A stretch of DNA of 43,045 nt from Fibrobacterota bacterium (GTDB lineage Bacteria > Fibrobacterota > Chitinivibrionia > Chitinivibrionales > Chitinispirillaceae), in assembly GCA_023412475.1 (NCBI GenBank), contig JAEYNR010000022.1:1-43045 (forward strand), read 5' to 3'. The position numbers and the translations under genes are program-made. The notes beneath the pieces are model-generated. The model did not search any database and was not told the DNA's origin. It was given only the letters and a program-made list of their open reading frames with translations. Numbering within the stretch: the first letter of the stretch is position 1; every line of letters begins with the position of its first letter. Of this stretch, positions 1 through 8,197 are shown in pieces.

Positions 1-2
1 TT

Positions 3-203
3 CGTGCAGGTCAGACCAATGTCAGGTCCACAGGAAGGGAGCTTTTTGTTGCCATCTGCAAGAGCCTGTACGAATTCAGTGGAGCAGATTCTGCCCGGTA
101 TCTAAGGGTAACAGAAGCAGCGGTTTCAAGAATGCTTACCAGATTTCAAAATGTGGAGAATAAGGAGTACTTAATTGAAAAAGTTTTAGAAGAGATCACC
201 TGA
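3..203 (+). CDS. C-terminal part of an IS200/REP-associated-type transposase (partial, 5' end outside window)
   Basis: This frame is open from the left edge to a TGA at 201-203 (66 codons). It encodes RELFVAICKSLYEFSGADSA, then RYLRVTEAAVSRMLTRF, a helix-turn-helix of the kind found at the C-terminus of many REP-associated tyrosine transposases (RAYT, Y1 family), where a DnaA-like HTH follows the catalytic domain. The HUH and Tyr motifs would lie outside the window, so the enzyme class is inferred from the C-terminal HTH alone. It lies 213 nt upstream of the first of three 44-nt palindromes, the type of arrangement known for RAYT genes and their REP targets. The other two forward frames are closed by stops. 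A DnaA-like or sigma-factor-like HTH protein is the alternative. Confidence 0.5.
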   Translation, partial: RAGQTNVRSTGRELFVAICKSLYEFSGADSARYLRVTEAAVSRMLTRFQNVENKEYLIEKVLEEIT

Positions 204-416
204 GAGAAAAATCCTGGAAAACTTAACAGGAAGGCTTTTATTTTTAATGTGTTCAAAAAAGAAGCTATACTTTTTATAATAAATTTCATTACCTGCGGTA
301 AAAGTGGTTTTTTTTTGATATCAAAATTTCATTTTGCCTTGTGCCCCCTGGAATGCCTTTAAATTCCATATGTTTATCTTTTATTGGTGACAGAATAGTT
401 CATGAGCTCCTACATA

Positions 417-460
417 CCCCAGAGTTGAAACTTTTTCCGATTAGGTTTTCATCCTTGGGG
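417..460. repeat. 44-nt palindromic REP-like element, copy A
   Basis: The element starts with CCCCAGAGTTGAAAC and ends with GTTTTCATCCTTGGGG, so the two ends can pair as a hairpin with a short loop. Copies B (722-765) and C (6996-7039) have the same length and the same CCCCAGAG start. The surrounding 204-890 stretch has no gene I can support; copies A and B are its only recognisable content. Confidence 0.55.
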
Positions 461-721
461 AGATTAAAGAGCGCGCCTTGACCAAACTCACTTAATCCAT
501 ATCACCGTGCCTTCTTTTCTGGAAAATTTCCATTCACAAAACAACACCATGGCACTCCTAAGCTGCTTTTCTCCAGTGGTGTTTTGCACAGTTTGTGATA
601 CCTGAATAAAACGGTTGTTAATCATAATTCTATCAAATACCAAAAGCCTCACTTTATAGGGAAACTTTTTTTGGACGCAGTTCTCTTGGCAACCATAAAA
701 ACGTGGGGATTACAGAAAGCT

Positions 722-765
722 CCCCAGAGGTGAAAACCAAATGTGGAAACGTTTTATCTCCGGGG
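722..765. repeat. 44-nt palindromic REP-like element, copy B
   Basis: It begins CCCCAGAGGTGAAAAC and ends GTTTTATCTCCGGGG. The arms pair over about 15 positions with one bulge and two mismatches. Length and terminal bases match copies A and C. It lies 125 nt upstream of the first antiporter start codon, in non-coding DNA. Confidence 0.55.
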
Positions 766-890
766 TAATCCTCCAGACCAACACGCATCTTAAAAATCAA
801 TTAGTCCGCCAAATCAGTCAAGAAAGAAATGTTTAAATGCTCTTTCTGCTTCCAAATATGTATTTTTCGCTTATTAATAAAGGAGATTGC

Positions 891-1835
891 ATGCTTTCGA
901 TGATTTTTCTTTTGATAACTGGAGGAGTCTTACTTTATTTCGGAGCCGAATTGCTGGTTAAGGGAAGTGTGAACCTGGCCATGCGATGCGGAGTTTCGGC
1001 GCTGGTTGCCGGATTAACAATTGTGGCCTTTGGAACCAGTGCACCGGAGCTAGTGGTCAGTGTAAAAGCAGGACTGGATGGATTGGGTAATATCGCAGTA
1101 GGTAATGTGATAGGCTCAAATATATTCAACATAGCAGTGATTTTAGGAATAACCGCTATTGTCCGCCCCCTTAAAGTGCATCTGAAGGTGCTAAGGGTCG
1201 ACACTCCGGTGATGCTGGCAGCTTCGGTGCTTCTGATGGTTGTGCTTCATGATTTGCACATAAGCAGAGTGGAAGGCCTATTTCTTTTTCTCGGGGTTAT
1301 TTTTTATACAGTATTTACAGTCATCACCGCACGGAGAGCCGGAGAGACAAAAGCGGACTTTCCGGTGGAACAGTTGATTCCGGCAAAAAAGATAAACACT
1401 GCTATGGATATATTATTTGTAATCGGTGGAATAGGTATTCTGGTTCTGGGGTCCCGTTTCTTTGTGGATGGAGCAGTTGAGCTGGCCAGAGTTATTGGAG
1501 TTAGCGAAGCGGTGATCGGGCTCACTATCGTGGCATTAGGAACCAGCCTGCCTGAACTGGCAACATCTCTTATAGCGGCCATAAAGAAAGAAGAGGATAT
1601 TGCTATAGGCAATATTATCGGGTCCAATATCTTCAATATATTAACTATCTTGGGAGTGAGCAGTACAATAACTCCGCTGGAAGCTGCCGGAATAGGTCAG
1701 ATAAGTCTTTATTTCATGCTCGGAACTGCAGTTCTTCTGATGCCATTTATGAGAACGGGATTTGTGCTTAATAGAATTGAAGGAATGGTTCTACTGGCTA
1801 TATACGGAGGATATATGTATTGTCTGTGGCCATGA
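891..1835 (+). CDS. Calcium/sodium antiporter, CaCA family (YrbG-like), copy 1
   Basis: Inner-membrane cation/Ca2+ exchanger of the CaCA superfamily. The two inverted halves each carry an alpha-repeat: GTSAPELVVSVKAG followed by GNVIGSNIFNI, and GTSLPELATSLIAA followed by GNIIGSNIFNI. These are the signature ion-binding segments. The protein is about 314 residues with roughly ten hydrophobic segments, normal for prokaryotic YrbG-type exchangers. I place the start at ATG 891 because AAGGAG lies 5 nt upstream; an upstream in-frame ATG at 837 has no ribosome binding site and would add a non-family tail. A very similar paralogue lies at 3887-4831. Substrate assignment (Ca2+/Na+ rather than another cation pair) rests on family. 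Confidence 0.88.
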   Translation: MLSMIFLLITGGVLLYFGAELLVKGSVNLAMRCGVSALVAGLTIVAFGTSAPELVVSVKAGLDGLGNIAVGNVIGSNIFNIAVILGITAIVRPLKVHLKVLRVDTPVMLAASVLLMVVLHDLHISRVEGLFLFLGVIFYTVFTVITARRAGETKADFPVEQLIPAKKINTAMDILFVIGGIGILVLGSRFFVDGAVELARVIGVSEAVIGLTIVALGTSLPELATSLIAAIKKEEDIAIGNIIGSNIFNILTILGVSSTITPLEAAGIGQISLYFMLGTAVLLMPFMRTGFVLNRIEGMVLLAIYGGYMYCLWP

Positions 1836-2764
1836 TCATCGTCCGATTTGGTTTAAAAACTAAATCAATTAATAATTGATATTGCCATAAGGGCTAAATA
1901 GTTTTATCAACTAAAAAGCAGTACCAATTTTTGTGATAAGTTACAATTTTATGTTACCACTTTTTTTCTAATGATCTATCGGCTCTATTAGCTGTGTGAT
2001 TGTTGCTATTTGGATAGGCAAAGGGACATAGCAATTAAACAGGCAATATGTATATTTCCGAATCGTAGTAGGGAACTCACCTGCAACAGAAATTAAATAT
2101 GAAACCAGCATCTCTTTTTTTACTTCATCTGATACTACTGGCTTGTTTCAACTGGTTTGGATCTTTAAGTTCCTCTTCTGATAGTTCTGAGATTTCTGGT
2201 GATGACAACGGCTGCCTTCTATTATCCTCAGATGGATACTCCAATAATAATGTTGTGATTCTTGAAAAAGCGCTACCTAAAATTTTTGATTTTATTGCAC
2301 CTTCAAAACAGGAAAATCGCAATAGAATTATCAGAAAACCATTTTTCTGTGCACATCTTCAGCTATGTCTGCTGCATCTGTTTTTTCAGCTTCATCCCCC
2401 AGCAGTTGACCTGCATTTGGCAGTGGCAGCAGCCCGATTGCCAGCTTTTCCTCTTAGAATTTAGAAATCAGCTCCTTTTTTAAGTTGAGCTTTTAAGCTC
2501 TCATTTACTTAGTTGTTTGTCCGCAAACTTTTACTTCAAAGCTTGAGCACGGTACGCATTTGGGCTGATAAGAAGTTAAAGCAGCTACTTTTTACGATTT
2601 TTTGAGTGTACAGACACACTGCGGTTAAGAGCGGCCGGTAGCAGATCGCAGAAAAAGGCGTAATGGGACAGACTCTGCATAACAGTACCAGAAATAAATT
2701 ATCGACAGAAGGGGTTAGCTCTGTTCTGTGGCTTCAGTACCTAGAAAACAGGAGTGGTATAATA
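1836..2764. other. Non-coding stretch between antiporter copy 1 and a membrane protein gene
   Basis: I see no convincing gene, RNA or terminator here. Short open frames on both strands (for example around 2125-2480) lack ribosome binding sites and family resemblance. A minus-strand frame near 2340-2460 reads GDEAEKTDAADIAEDVHRKM before its stop and could be a gene remnant, but nothing more can be supported. Confidence 0.4.
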
Positions 2765-3673
2765 ATGAAAAGTGAAAATAAAGCCAAAAGCGGTCTTGAA
2801 AATAAAGTAAAGTGTGATGATATCCGATTGTGTCATAATGGAACCAGGACTACTTTGAAATCAGAGATAAGTCGCAAAATAAGCTCATACCAGAGAAGGA
2901 GCACTGTTGATTATTTGCAGCATGACGTAATGATCATTAACCGGGCAGACCAGAATGATGATATGAAAAACGTGGTGAAAAACGCTTTCAGAAGCTCAGA
3001 TGTAAACTGGAACCTGTTATCTTTCGGTGAACAAATGGTCTTAGATGAAAAGCCGGAGGTTTTTAGAATTGTCAAACCCATCAAAATCATCGATGCTGCA
3101 AAAAAAGCAGGTATCGTAGAGAGTAAATTATGGCATGATCTAATCGGAGCAGGATTTGTTTTGCTTTTCTGTTTAATATTGTGCAGTGTGCTTTTGCTTC
3201 CCGATGGAAATCTGAATGTGAATTCAATTGTTTCTAGGATAACGGAAAAAGGATTCCTTATCGTTTGGGGTGTTTCCAGCTTTGCAGGATTTCTTGTCTA
3301 CAGGTTCATTAAAGATAATCGGTTGGCAAAAGATGCGGGTTTGTTGAAAAAGATACTATATCATACAGACAGAGGTAATTCATGTGATAAAACCAGCAGT
3401 GAATTTTTCAGCAATATTCGTGATGAGATATTAAAACTGCAGATGCCCATGGCCATAGTAGTTGGAAGCAATGAATATCTGGATTCTTTTACCAGAAAAA
3501 TTCTGAACGAACTATTAACCATTGAAAAGCAACAGAGTAGCGGATCAATTTTCTGGGTCATTGCTGACCAGGAGAAACCGGATGCCGAAAATGAGCTGAT
3601 CACTCTTATAAAGAAGAATAGCAGCACAGCAGGCTATTCATATCACAATTATAAGTTTGAAAGTTATCTGTGA
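2765..3673 (+). CDS. Hypothetical two-TM membrane protein between the antiporter paralogues
   Basis: Function not recognised. From ATG 2765 (AGGAG about 10 nt upstream) the protein is about 302 residues. A basic, polar N-terminal half of about 120 residues is followed by two hydrophobic segments near residues 128-146 (GAGFVLLFCLILCSVLLL) and 165-180 (GFLIVWGVSSFAGFLVYRF). A soluble C-terminal domain of about 115 residues then contains MPMAIVVGSNEYLDSF and SGSIFWVIADQEKPDAEN. Predicted topology puts both large domains on the same side of the membrane. An upstream ATG at 2663 is possible but lacks a ribosome binding site. The stop codon ends 6 nt before the MITE-like element at 3680, so the original 3' end may have been altered. 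No role in ion transport can be deduced from position alone. Confidence 0.55.
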   Translation: MKSENKAKSGLENKVKCDDIRLCHNGTRTTLKSEISRKISSYQRRSTVDYLQHDVMIINRADQNDDMKNVVKNAFRSSDVNWNLLSFGEQMVLDEKPEVFRIVKPIKIIDAAKKAGIVESKLWHDLIGAGFVLLFCLILCSVLLLPDGNLNVNSIVSRITEKGFLIVWGVSSFAGFLVYRFIKDNRLAKDAGLLKKILYHTDRGNSCDKTSSEFFSNIRDEILKLQMPMAIVVGSNEYLDSFTRKILNELLTIEKQQSSGSIFWVIADQEKPDAENELITLIKKNSSTAGYSYHNYKFESYL

Positions 3674-3679
3674 TTTTTC

Positions 3680-3838
3680 GTAACTACTCAGATAATAAAC
3701 CGTACAAAACCTCCACCTTCCTTAGTACCTAAGTACGGCGGAGAGGCGGAAAGAAACATCTAACCGAAGAATCAGAATGTAAAAATACTTTTTTTTTATT
3801 TTATTATCAGATGTTTGTTTCAAAAGCTGAGTAGTTAC
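3680..3838. mobile_element. MITE-like element with 12-bp terminal inverted repeats, copy 1 (159 bp)
   Basis: The ends are GTAACTACTCAG (3680-3691) and its exact reverse complement CTGAGTAGTTAC (3827-3838). The inside has a hairpin-forming CTTAGTACCTAAGTACGG flanked by CTCCACC and GGCGGAG, followed by AAACATCTAACCGAAGAATC. The same ends and internal blocks recur at 18884-19202. There is no reading frame, so it would be non-autonomous. No clear target-site duplication is visible. Its right end lies 48 nt before the TTG start of antiporter copy 2 and may supply part of its leader. Confidence 0.7.
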
Positions 3839-3886
3839 TTCTTTTTAAAAAAAGGATTTTTTGACTTTGTTCAAAAAGGGGACTGT

Positions 3887-4831
3887 TTGTTTATGATGGT
3901 TGTTTTTCTGATAGCTGGAGTAGTGTTACTTTATTTCGGAGCCGAATTTTTGGTCAAGGGAAGTGTGAACCTGGCCATGCGATGCGGAGTATCGGCTCTG
4001 GTTGCCGGATTGACAATAGTTGCATTTGGGACTAGTGCACCAGAGCTGGTGGTCAGCGTTAAGGCCGGGTTTAATGGATTAGGCGATATCGCGGTGGGCA
4101 ATGTGGTGGGCTCAAATATCTTTAACATTGCCATTATACTGGGGATATCGGCTTTGGTCCGTCCTTTGAAGGTGAATTTAAATGTACTTCGGGTAGATAC
4201 TCCGGTGATGCTTGCTGCATCGGTGTTTCTTATGGTGGTACTTCAAGATTTGCACATAAGCCGAGCGGAGGGAATCTTTCTTTTTGCCGGAATCATCGCC
4301 TATACTGCATTTACAATTATCACTGCACAGAGAGCCGGAGAGACAAAGGTGGATTTTCCGGTGGAGCAGTTGATTCCTGAAAAAAAAATTAGCACAGGTC
4401 TGGATATAATCTTTGTAATCGGTGGATTGGGTCTTCTGATTCTGGGGTCCCGTTTTTTTGTGGATGGAGCAGTTGATCTGGCCAGAGTCATCGGGGTTAG
4501 TGAAGCGGTGATTGGGCTAACAATCGTAGCAGCCGGAACCAGTCTGCCTGAGCTGGCTACTTCTGTCATTGCAGCCATGAAGAAAGAGGAGGATATTGCT
4601 ATAGGCAATATTATCGGGTCCAACATTTTCAATATACTGGCAATTCTGGGAACTAGTAGCATAATAGCTCCACTGAATTCTGCCGGAGTGGATCAGATAA
4701 ACCTTTATTTCATGCTGGGAACTGCAGTGCTTTTGATGCCGTTCATGAGAACTGGGTTTATACTTAATAGAATAGAGGGGGTCCTTCTTTTGGCAATTTA
4801 TGGGGGATATTTGTATTATCTATGGCCCTGA
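3887..4831 (+). CDS. Calcium/sodium antiporter, CaCA family (YrbG-like), copy 2
   Basis: Paralogue of the 891-1835 gene, nearly colinear along its whole length, with the same alpha-repeats (GTSAPELVVSVKAG, GNVVGSNIFNI; GTSLPELATSVIAA, GNIIGSNIFNI). I choose TTG 3887 as the start because it aligns exactly with the ATG of copy 1: both follow the codons for KGDC and both have an AG-rich ribosome binding site 5 nt upstream. ATG 3893, two codons later, is the alternative. Most differences from copy 1 are conservative, so both copies look functional. Downstream are DUF502 and DUF748 genes on the same strand, which may be co-transcribed. Role: inner-membrane exchange of Ca2+ against Na+ or H+, by family. 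Confidence 0.87.
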   Translation: MFMMVVFLIAGVVLLYFGAEFLVKGSVNLAMRCGVSALVAGLTIVAFGTSAPELVVSVKAGFNGLGDIAVGNVVGSNIFNIAIILGISALVRPLKVNLNVLRVDTPVMLAASVFLMVVLQDLHISRAEGIFLFAGIIAYTAFTIITAQRAGETKVDFPVEQLIPEKKISTGLDIIFVIGGLGLLILGSRFFVDGAVDLARVIGVSEAVIGLTIVAAGTSLPELATSVIAAMKKEEDIAIGNIIGSNIFNILAILGTSSIIAPLNSAGVDQINLYFMLGTAVLLMPFMRTGFILNRIEGVLLLAIYGGYLYYLWP

Positions 4832-4907
4832 GATTCTTAAAAATCAGAAGGTCTGAATCAAAAGGGTAGTTGATGCAGTCACAAAACAATAAGGAATTAC
4901 TGAGAGT

Positions 4908-5591
4908 ATGAATCGTTTTATTAAAAAAAATATTACCCATTTTATTCACGGATTTCTAGCCCTGTTGCCACTGATAGTCACCGGGTATGTGGTGTTTTTC
5001 TTGATGTCAATCATAAGCGGCTTTACCGACCGGGTTCTTAAGCTTTTGCCGGATTTTATCAAAAACGTTGACATACTGCGTGTTACCATTGAAGGAATCT
5101 CTGTAGTTGGTATGTTCTTTGCAATCGTGTTTATCGGAATATTCATCAAGACTGTGGTCGGTTCAAAAATTCTTAAAATGATTGATGGATTTTTCGAAAA
5201 AGTACCAGGTCTTAATAGAATTTATAATGCTACTAAACAGGTAGCCGAGGTTTTCCGTACCGGAAATCGTCAGTTTTTCACAGAACCGGTGTTGGTTCAG
5301 TATCCTTCTCCGGGAATATGGGCAGTAGCCTTTAATACTGGTGCTGTAGGGGAGGCATTCATTAAAATAGGGCATTCAAAATCCTATACTGTATTTATCC
5401 CCACTACTCCTAACCCCACCAGTGGCTTTTTAGCAGTAGTGCGGGAAGACCAGATACAAAAACTGGACATTACGGTTGAAGATGCCATAAAGATGATTTT
5501 GACCGGGGGGATGGTAAAAATCAGTACTGGGTCAACCGAACAGATGAAAACAGACTATAACATTATCGATACACCACAAAAAGAAAATTGA
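4908..5591 (+). CDS. DUF502 family membrane protein
   Basis: The protein (227 residues) matches the DUF502 family of bacterial and plant (COV-like) membrane proteins. It has an N-terminal HGFLALLPLIVTGYVV segment forming TM1 (about 10-32) and a second TM at about 66-88 (VVGMFFAIVFIGIFIKTVVG). The family motif VPGLNRIYNATKQV follows at about 98-112, then a soluble domain with VFIPTTPNPTSGFL. That PTTPNPTSG block is diagnostic. The molecular role is unknown. The gene starts at ATG 4908; the ribosome binding site is weak (GAGAG). It lies 76 nt after antiporter copy 2 and 231 nt before the DUF748 gene, all on one strand. Confidence 0.85.
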   Translation: MNRFIKKNITHFIHGFLALLPLIVTGYVVFFLMSIISGFTDRVLKLLPDFIKNVDILRVTIEGISVVGMFFAIVFIGIFIKTVVGSKILKMIDGFFEKVPGLNRIYNATKQVAEVFRTGNRQFFTEPVLVQYPSPGIWAVAFNTGAVGEAFIKIGHSKSYTVFIPTTPNPTSGFLAVVREDQIQKLDITVEDAIKMILTGGMVKISTGSTEQMKTDYNIIDTPQKEN

Positions 5592-5822
5592 AAATAGTTT
5601 TTTCAGGGTCGGTTTTTTGCAACCATTACAACTTCCGTTTCACACAATTTATAAGCAAGCGTTTTTCTGGAATCACATGTATTCTGCAATTATTTACCGG
5701 TAACTACTTTTGGGGTCAGTTGAGTTTAGCAGGAATTTTACTGCTGATGTTCAGAATGCTCAAAGTTTTTTACTTAAGGATTGATGTTTTTTTTACAAAG
5801 AACAATTTCAGAGAAGCTGAAA

Positions 5823-6854
5823 ATGAAAAGTAAAAAGAAAATCCTGATGAGTATTCTATTATCGATAATAGCAGGACTTGTAGTGTTGTGGCTTGCTTTG
5901 GAATCTGGTATTCGACGGTTTTTAAATGAGAAAATAGATAATACAGAGCAGATGTCTGGAAATGTTGGACCGGTTAGTATCAAGCCTTTGAAGGATCTTT
6001 TCACTGTTGGGGATATTGAGTTGAGCTACACAAGCGATGCCACCGATATGCCTAAAATAAGTATCAGAAGCGTTGTTTTGAATCTGAACTGGGCATCATT
6101 GTTTTCTGGAGCTTTGGTCGGGCGTGCGAAAATCATTAGACCCGATTTCCGTGTGATTAAAAAATCCTCAACTGCGAAAGAGGTGCCTCGCGAAAGTCCT
6201 CCTTTGGCCAGAACTATCAAAAGTTTTATACCGATTCGGGTGGATTTCATCAGTATTTCTAATGGAGAGCTGAAAATGCGCGATAAGACACAGCCCGTAG
6301 CGCTGGTGGTCGATATAACAGGGATTAATGGTGAGATCCGTAACCTGACCAATACCCTTAAACTCTCAGATAATCTATTCGCATCTGCCGATGTTACCGG
6401 AACTGTTTGGGGGAGCGGAAAATTGTCTGTGAAATTGAAACTTGCACCTGTCTCTAAGAATCTTCACTTCACCTTAGTAAGCCAGATAAAAGGACTAAAA
6501 CTTCTTAATCTGAACAGTTACCTGAATGATTTGGCTGGTATAACTTTTGAAGATGGAACTTTGACCATAGACATGAACCTCAAGGCTGAAAATGGTTTTA
6601 TCAGAGGTTTTGTAAAAACTGTTTACCATAATATTAAACTTATTAATCCGGAAAATGAAGAAGGAATATTAGACCGGTTACAAGAGGGGATTTCAGATTT
6701 AGTTGGAGAAATTATTGGAGACGAGCAGGACCAGCTTGTCACCAGAATACCTGTAACCATGAAAGTACAAGGCACAAAGCCCGATGTTCTTTTTACAGTA
6801 GTGTTGGTTTTACAACAGGCTCTGGCGAATGCGATCATTCCATTAGGGGGGTAG
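5823..6854 (+). CDS. DUF748/AsmA-like envelope protein
   Basis: The protein is about 343 residues. An N-terminal membrane anchor (KKILMSILLSIIAGLVVLWL) is followed by a long beta-rich periplasmic region with family-type blocks: ISIRSVVLNLNWASLFSGAL, PIRVDFISISNGELKMRD and LAGITFEDGTLTIDMNL. These match the DUF748/AsmA-like class, which is thought to span the periplasm and help move lipid or protein to the outer membrane. It is short for an AsmA-like protein and ends with a weakly hydrophobic tail (VLQQALANAIIPLGG). ATG 5823 is chosen because it starts directly before the signal anchor; ATG 5781 upstream is possible. The preceding 5592-5822 frame (TTG at 5588) is not convincing. Confidence 0.7.
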   Translation: MKSKKKILMSILLSIIAGLVVLWLALESGIRRFLNEKIDNTEQMSGNVGPVSIKPLKDLFTVGDIELSYTSDATDMPKISIRSVVLNLNWASLFSGALVGRAKIIRPDFRVIKKSSTAKEVPRESPPLARTIKSFIPIRVDFISISNGELKMRDKTQPVALVVDITGINGEIRNLTNTLKLSDNLFASADVTGTVWGSGKLSVKLKLAPVSKNLHFTLVSQIKGLKLLNLNSYLNDLAGITFEDGTLTIDMNLKAENGFIRGFVKTVYHNIKLINPENEEGILDRLQEGISDLVGEIIGDEQDQLVTRIPVTMKVQGTKPDVLFTVVLVLQQALANAIIPLGG

Positions 6855-6995
6855 TTTGGGGCAAACTGGCAGCAAAGAAATAGACACTGAGCAATATTGC
6901 GTTTTAATCATCCGGAGTTACTATCCGATAGCGGAAACCGTTCCAGAGGCGCTTGGAGATGGCCATGGAAGGCTTTTTCTGCAGGGGGACAGATA

Positions 6996-7039
6996 CCCCA
7001 GAGTTAATTTCTTGACTTGTTGAGAATTCACCTCTGGGG
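6996..7039. repeat. 44-nt palindromic REP-like element, copy C
   Basis: It begins CCCCAGAG and ends CTCTGGGG, an exact 8-bp inverted repeat. Inner AATTTCT and AGAATT can also pair. Same length and ends as copies A and B. It sits in the 6855-7360 gap between the DUF748 gene and rubrerythrin; I see no gene in that gap. Confidence 0.6.
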
Positions 7040-7321
7040 AATGTAGAGAAGTTACAAAAACAAAAATGCAATGTCTCATCCATTAAAAGTAACCAGAATT
7101 TGAAACAGGACATTTTTTCCAGATGCTGTATCCCGAACGGGAAAAAACTCCATTTCAGTCTGTACTTTATTCCACTATCAGTACTTCTGATAATCAGTGT
7201 CTTTCCGATTAGATTACTCAATAATAATTAATTGCCTGAATAATAAATTTTTTTTAAAGATTATAGGATCTTGTTTGTTTGAGTTGTTAAAAGATACTTT
7301 TTAAGAGGTTTTTGGCAAGAG

Positions 7322-7352
7322 TATCAGGACACGATTAAGGCGTATCCTGATA
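7322..7352 (-). terminator. Hairpin downstream of rubrerythrin, possible terminator
   Basis: TATCAGGA at 7322-7329 pairs with TCCTGATA at 7345-7352. It lies 8 nt beyond the minus-strand rubrerythrin stop codon. It lacks an uninterrupted U tract, so it may be a weak or factor-assisted terminator. Confidence 0.35.
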
Positions 7353-7360
7353 GAGGTTGC

Positions 7361-7936
7361 TCAGTATGTATCGGTTAAGACCTGAAAGAAAGCCTGGGGA
7401 TGCTCGCAGCAGGGACATACCTTAGGTGCATCTGTGCCTTCATGAATATATCCACATTCCCGGCAAATCCAGGTTATCGTCTCTGGTTTATTGAAAACCA
7501 TATTTTTTTCCAGGTTTTCAAGAAGCATTCTGTAACGCAGCTCATGGTGAGCTTCAGCCTTTGAGACCAGATTGAATTGTGCTGCGACCTGAGGGAAACC
7601 TTCCTCTTTTGCAATGCGTGCAAACTCAGGATACAGTACTGTGTATTCTTCATGTTCGCCTTCTGCCGCAGCTTTTAGATTTTCTATCGTGGTATCGATT
7701 TTCCCTGCAGGATAAGCGGCACTTATTTCTACCATTCCGCCTTCAAGAAATCGGAAAAATCTTTTTGCATGCTGTTTTTCCTGATCTGCAGTTTCCAGAA
7801 AAATTGCAGCAATTTGTTCATATCCTTCTTTTTTTGCCACAGATGCGGCATAGGTGTAACGGTTTCGAGCCTGTGATTCACCAGCAAATGCTTTTAAAAG
7901 GTTTTGTTCGGTTTTTGTTCCTTTAATGCTTCCCAT
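7361..7936 (-). CDS. Rubrerythrin
   Basis: Non-haem di-iron peroxidase of the cytoplasm, which reduces hydrogen peroxide in anaerobes and microaerophiles. The N-terminal ferritin-like four-helix domain (about 1-140) shows KAFAGESQARNRY, ETADQEKQHAKRFF and EAHHELRYR, which carry the iron-ligand Glu/His pattern. The C-terminal rubredoxin-like domain has CRECGYIHEG and CPCCEHPQAFF, two CxxC iron-binding pairs. Length about 191 residues is normal. Two adjacent ATG codons exist (7939 and 7936); I prefer 7936 because AAGGAG then lies 7 nt upstream and the protein starts MGSIKGT as family members do. It appears monocistronic, flanked by a possible terminator. It is the clearest sign of an oxygen-sensitive lifestyle. 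Confidence 0.93.
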   Translation of the reverse strand: MGSIKGTKTEQNLLKAFAGESQARNRYTYAASVAKKEGYEQIAAIFLETADQEKQHAKRFFRFLEGGMVEISAAYPAGKIDTTIENLKAAAEGEHEEYTVLYPEFARIAKEEGFPQVAAQFNLVSKAEAHHELRYRMLLENLEKNMVFNKPETITWICRECGYIHEGTDAPKVCPCCEHPQAFFQVLTDTY

Positions 7937-8197
7937 CATCTGTCTCCTTTTCCTTTAATAGGTATAGGGTAAAATAAAATGACATATCATAAAGACAAGT
8001 TAATTTTCAAAACTGATTGCAGCCTTATTTCGATTTGGTTTTTGATTTATTGTAAAACACACAATATCTTTTATGTTTCTTTAAAAAGCACTTATTTTAT
8101 GAAAAAATTCAATTAAGCTGGCAGACATCTCTTCTTTGGTCCGTTTTTTGCGGCCCTCAACAGCAGTTACTCGTTAACCTCAAAAAGTGGAGTAGTT

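Noticed and set aside
2099..2483. Open frames on both strands, 60-120 codons
   Set aside because: No ribosome binding sites, low-complexity or odd composition, and no family resemblance; a gene remnant on the minus strand remains possible but cannot be shown.
2590..2700. Riboswitch-like GC-rich patch before the two-TM protein gene
   Set aside because: I could not match it to the conserved core of any riboswitch class I know, and no terminator or occluded ribosome site follows.
5588..5833. 81-codon frame between the DUF502 and DUF748 genes
   Set aside because: It starts at TTG without a ribosome binding site, resembles nothing known, and overlaps the start of the DUF748 gene.
6904..7221. 105-codon minus-strand frame
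   Set aside because: It spans the 44-nt palindrome copy C, has no ribosome binding site and an implausible composition.
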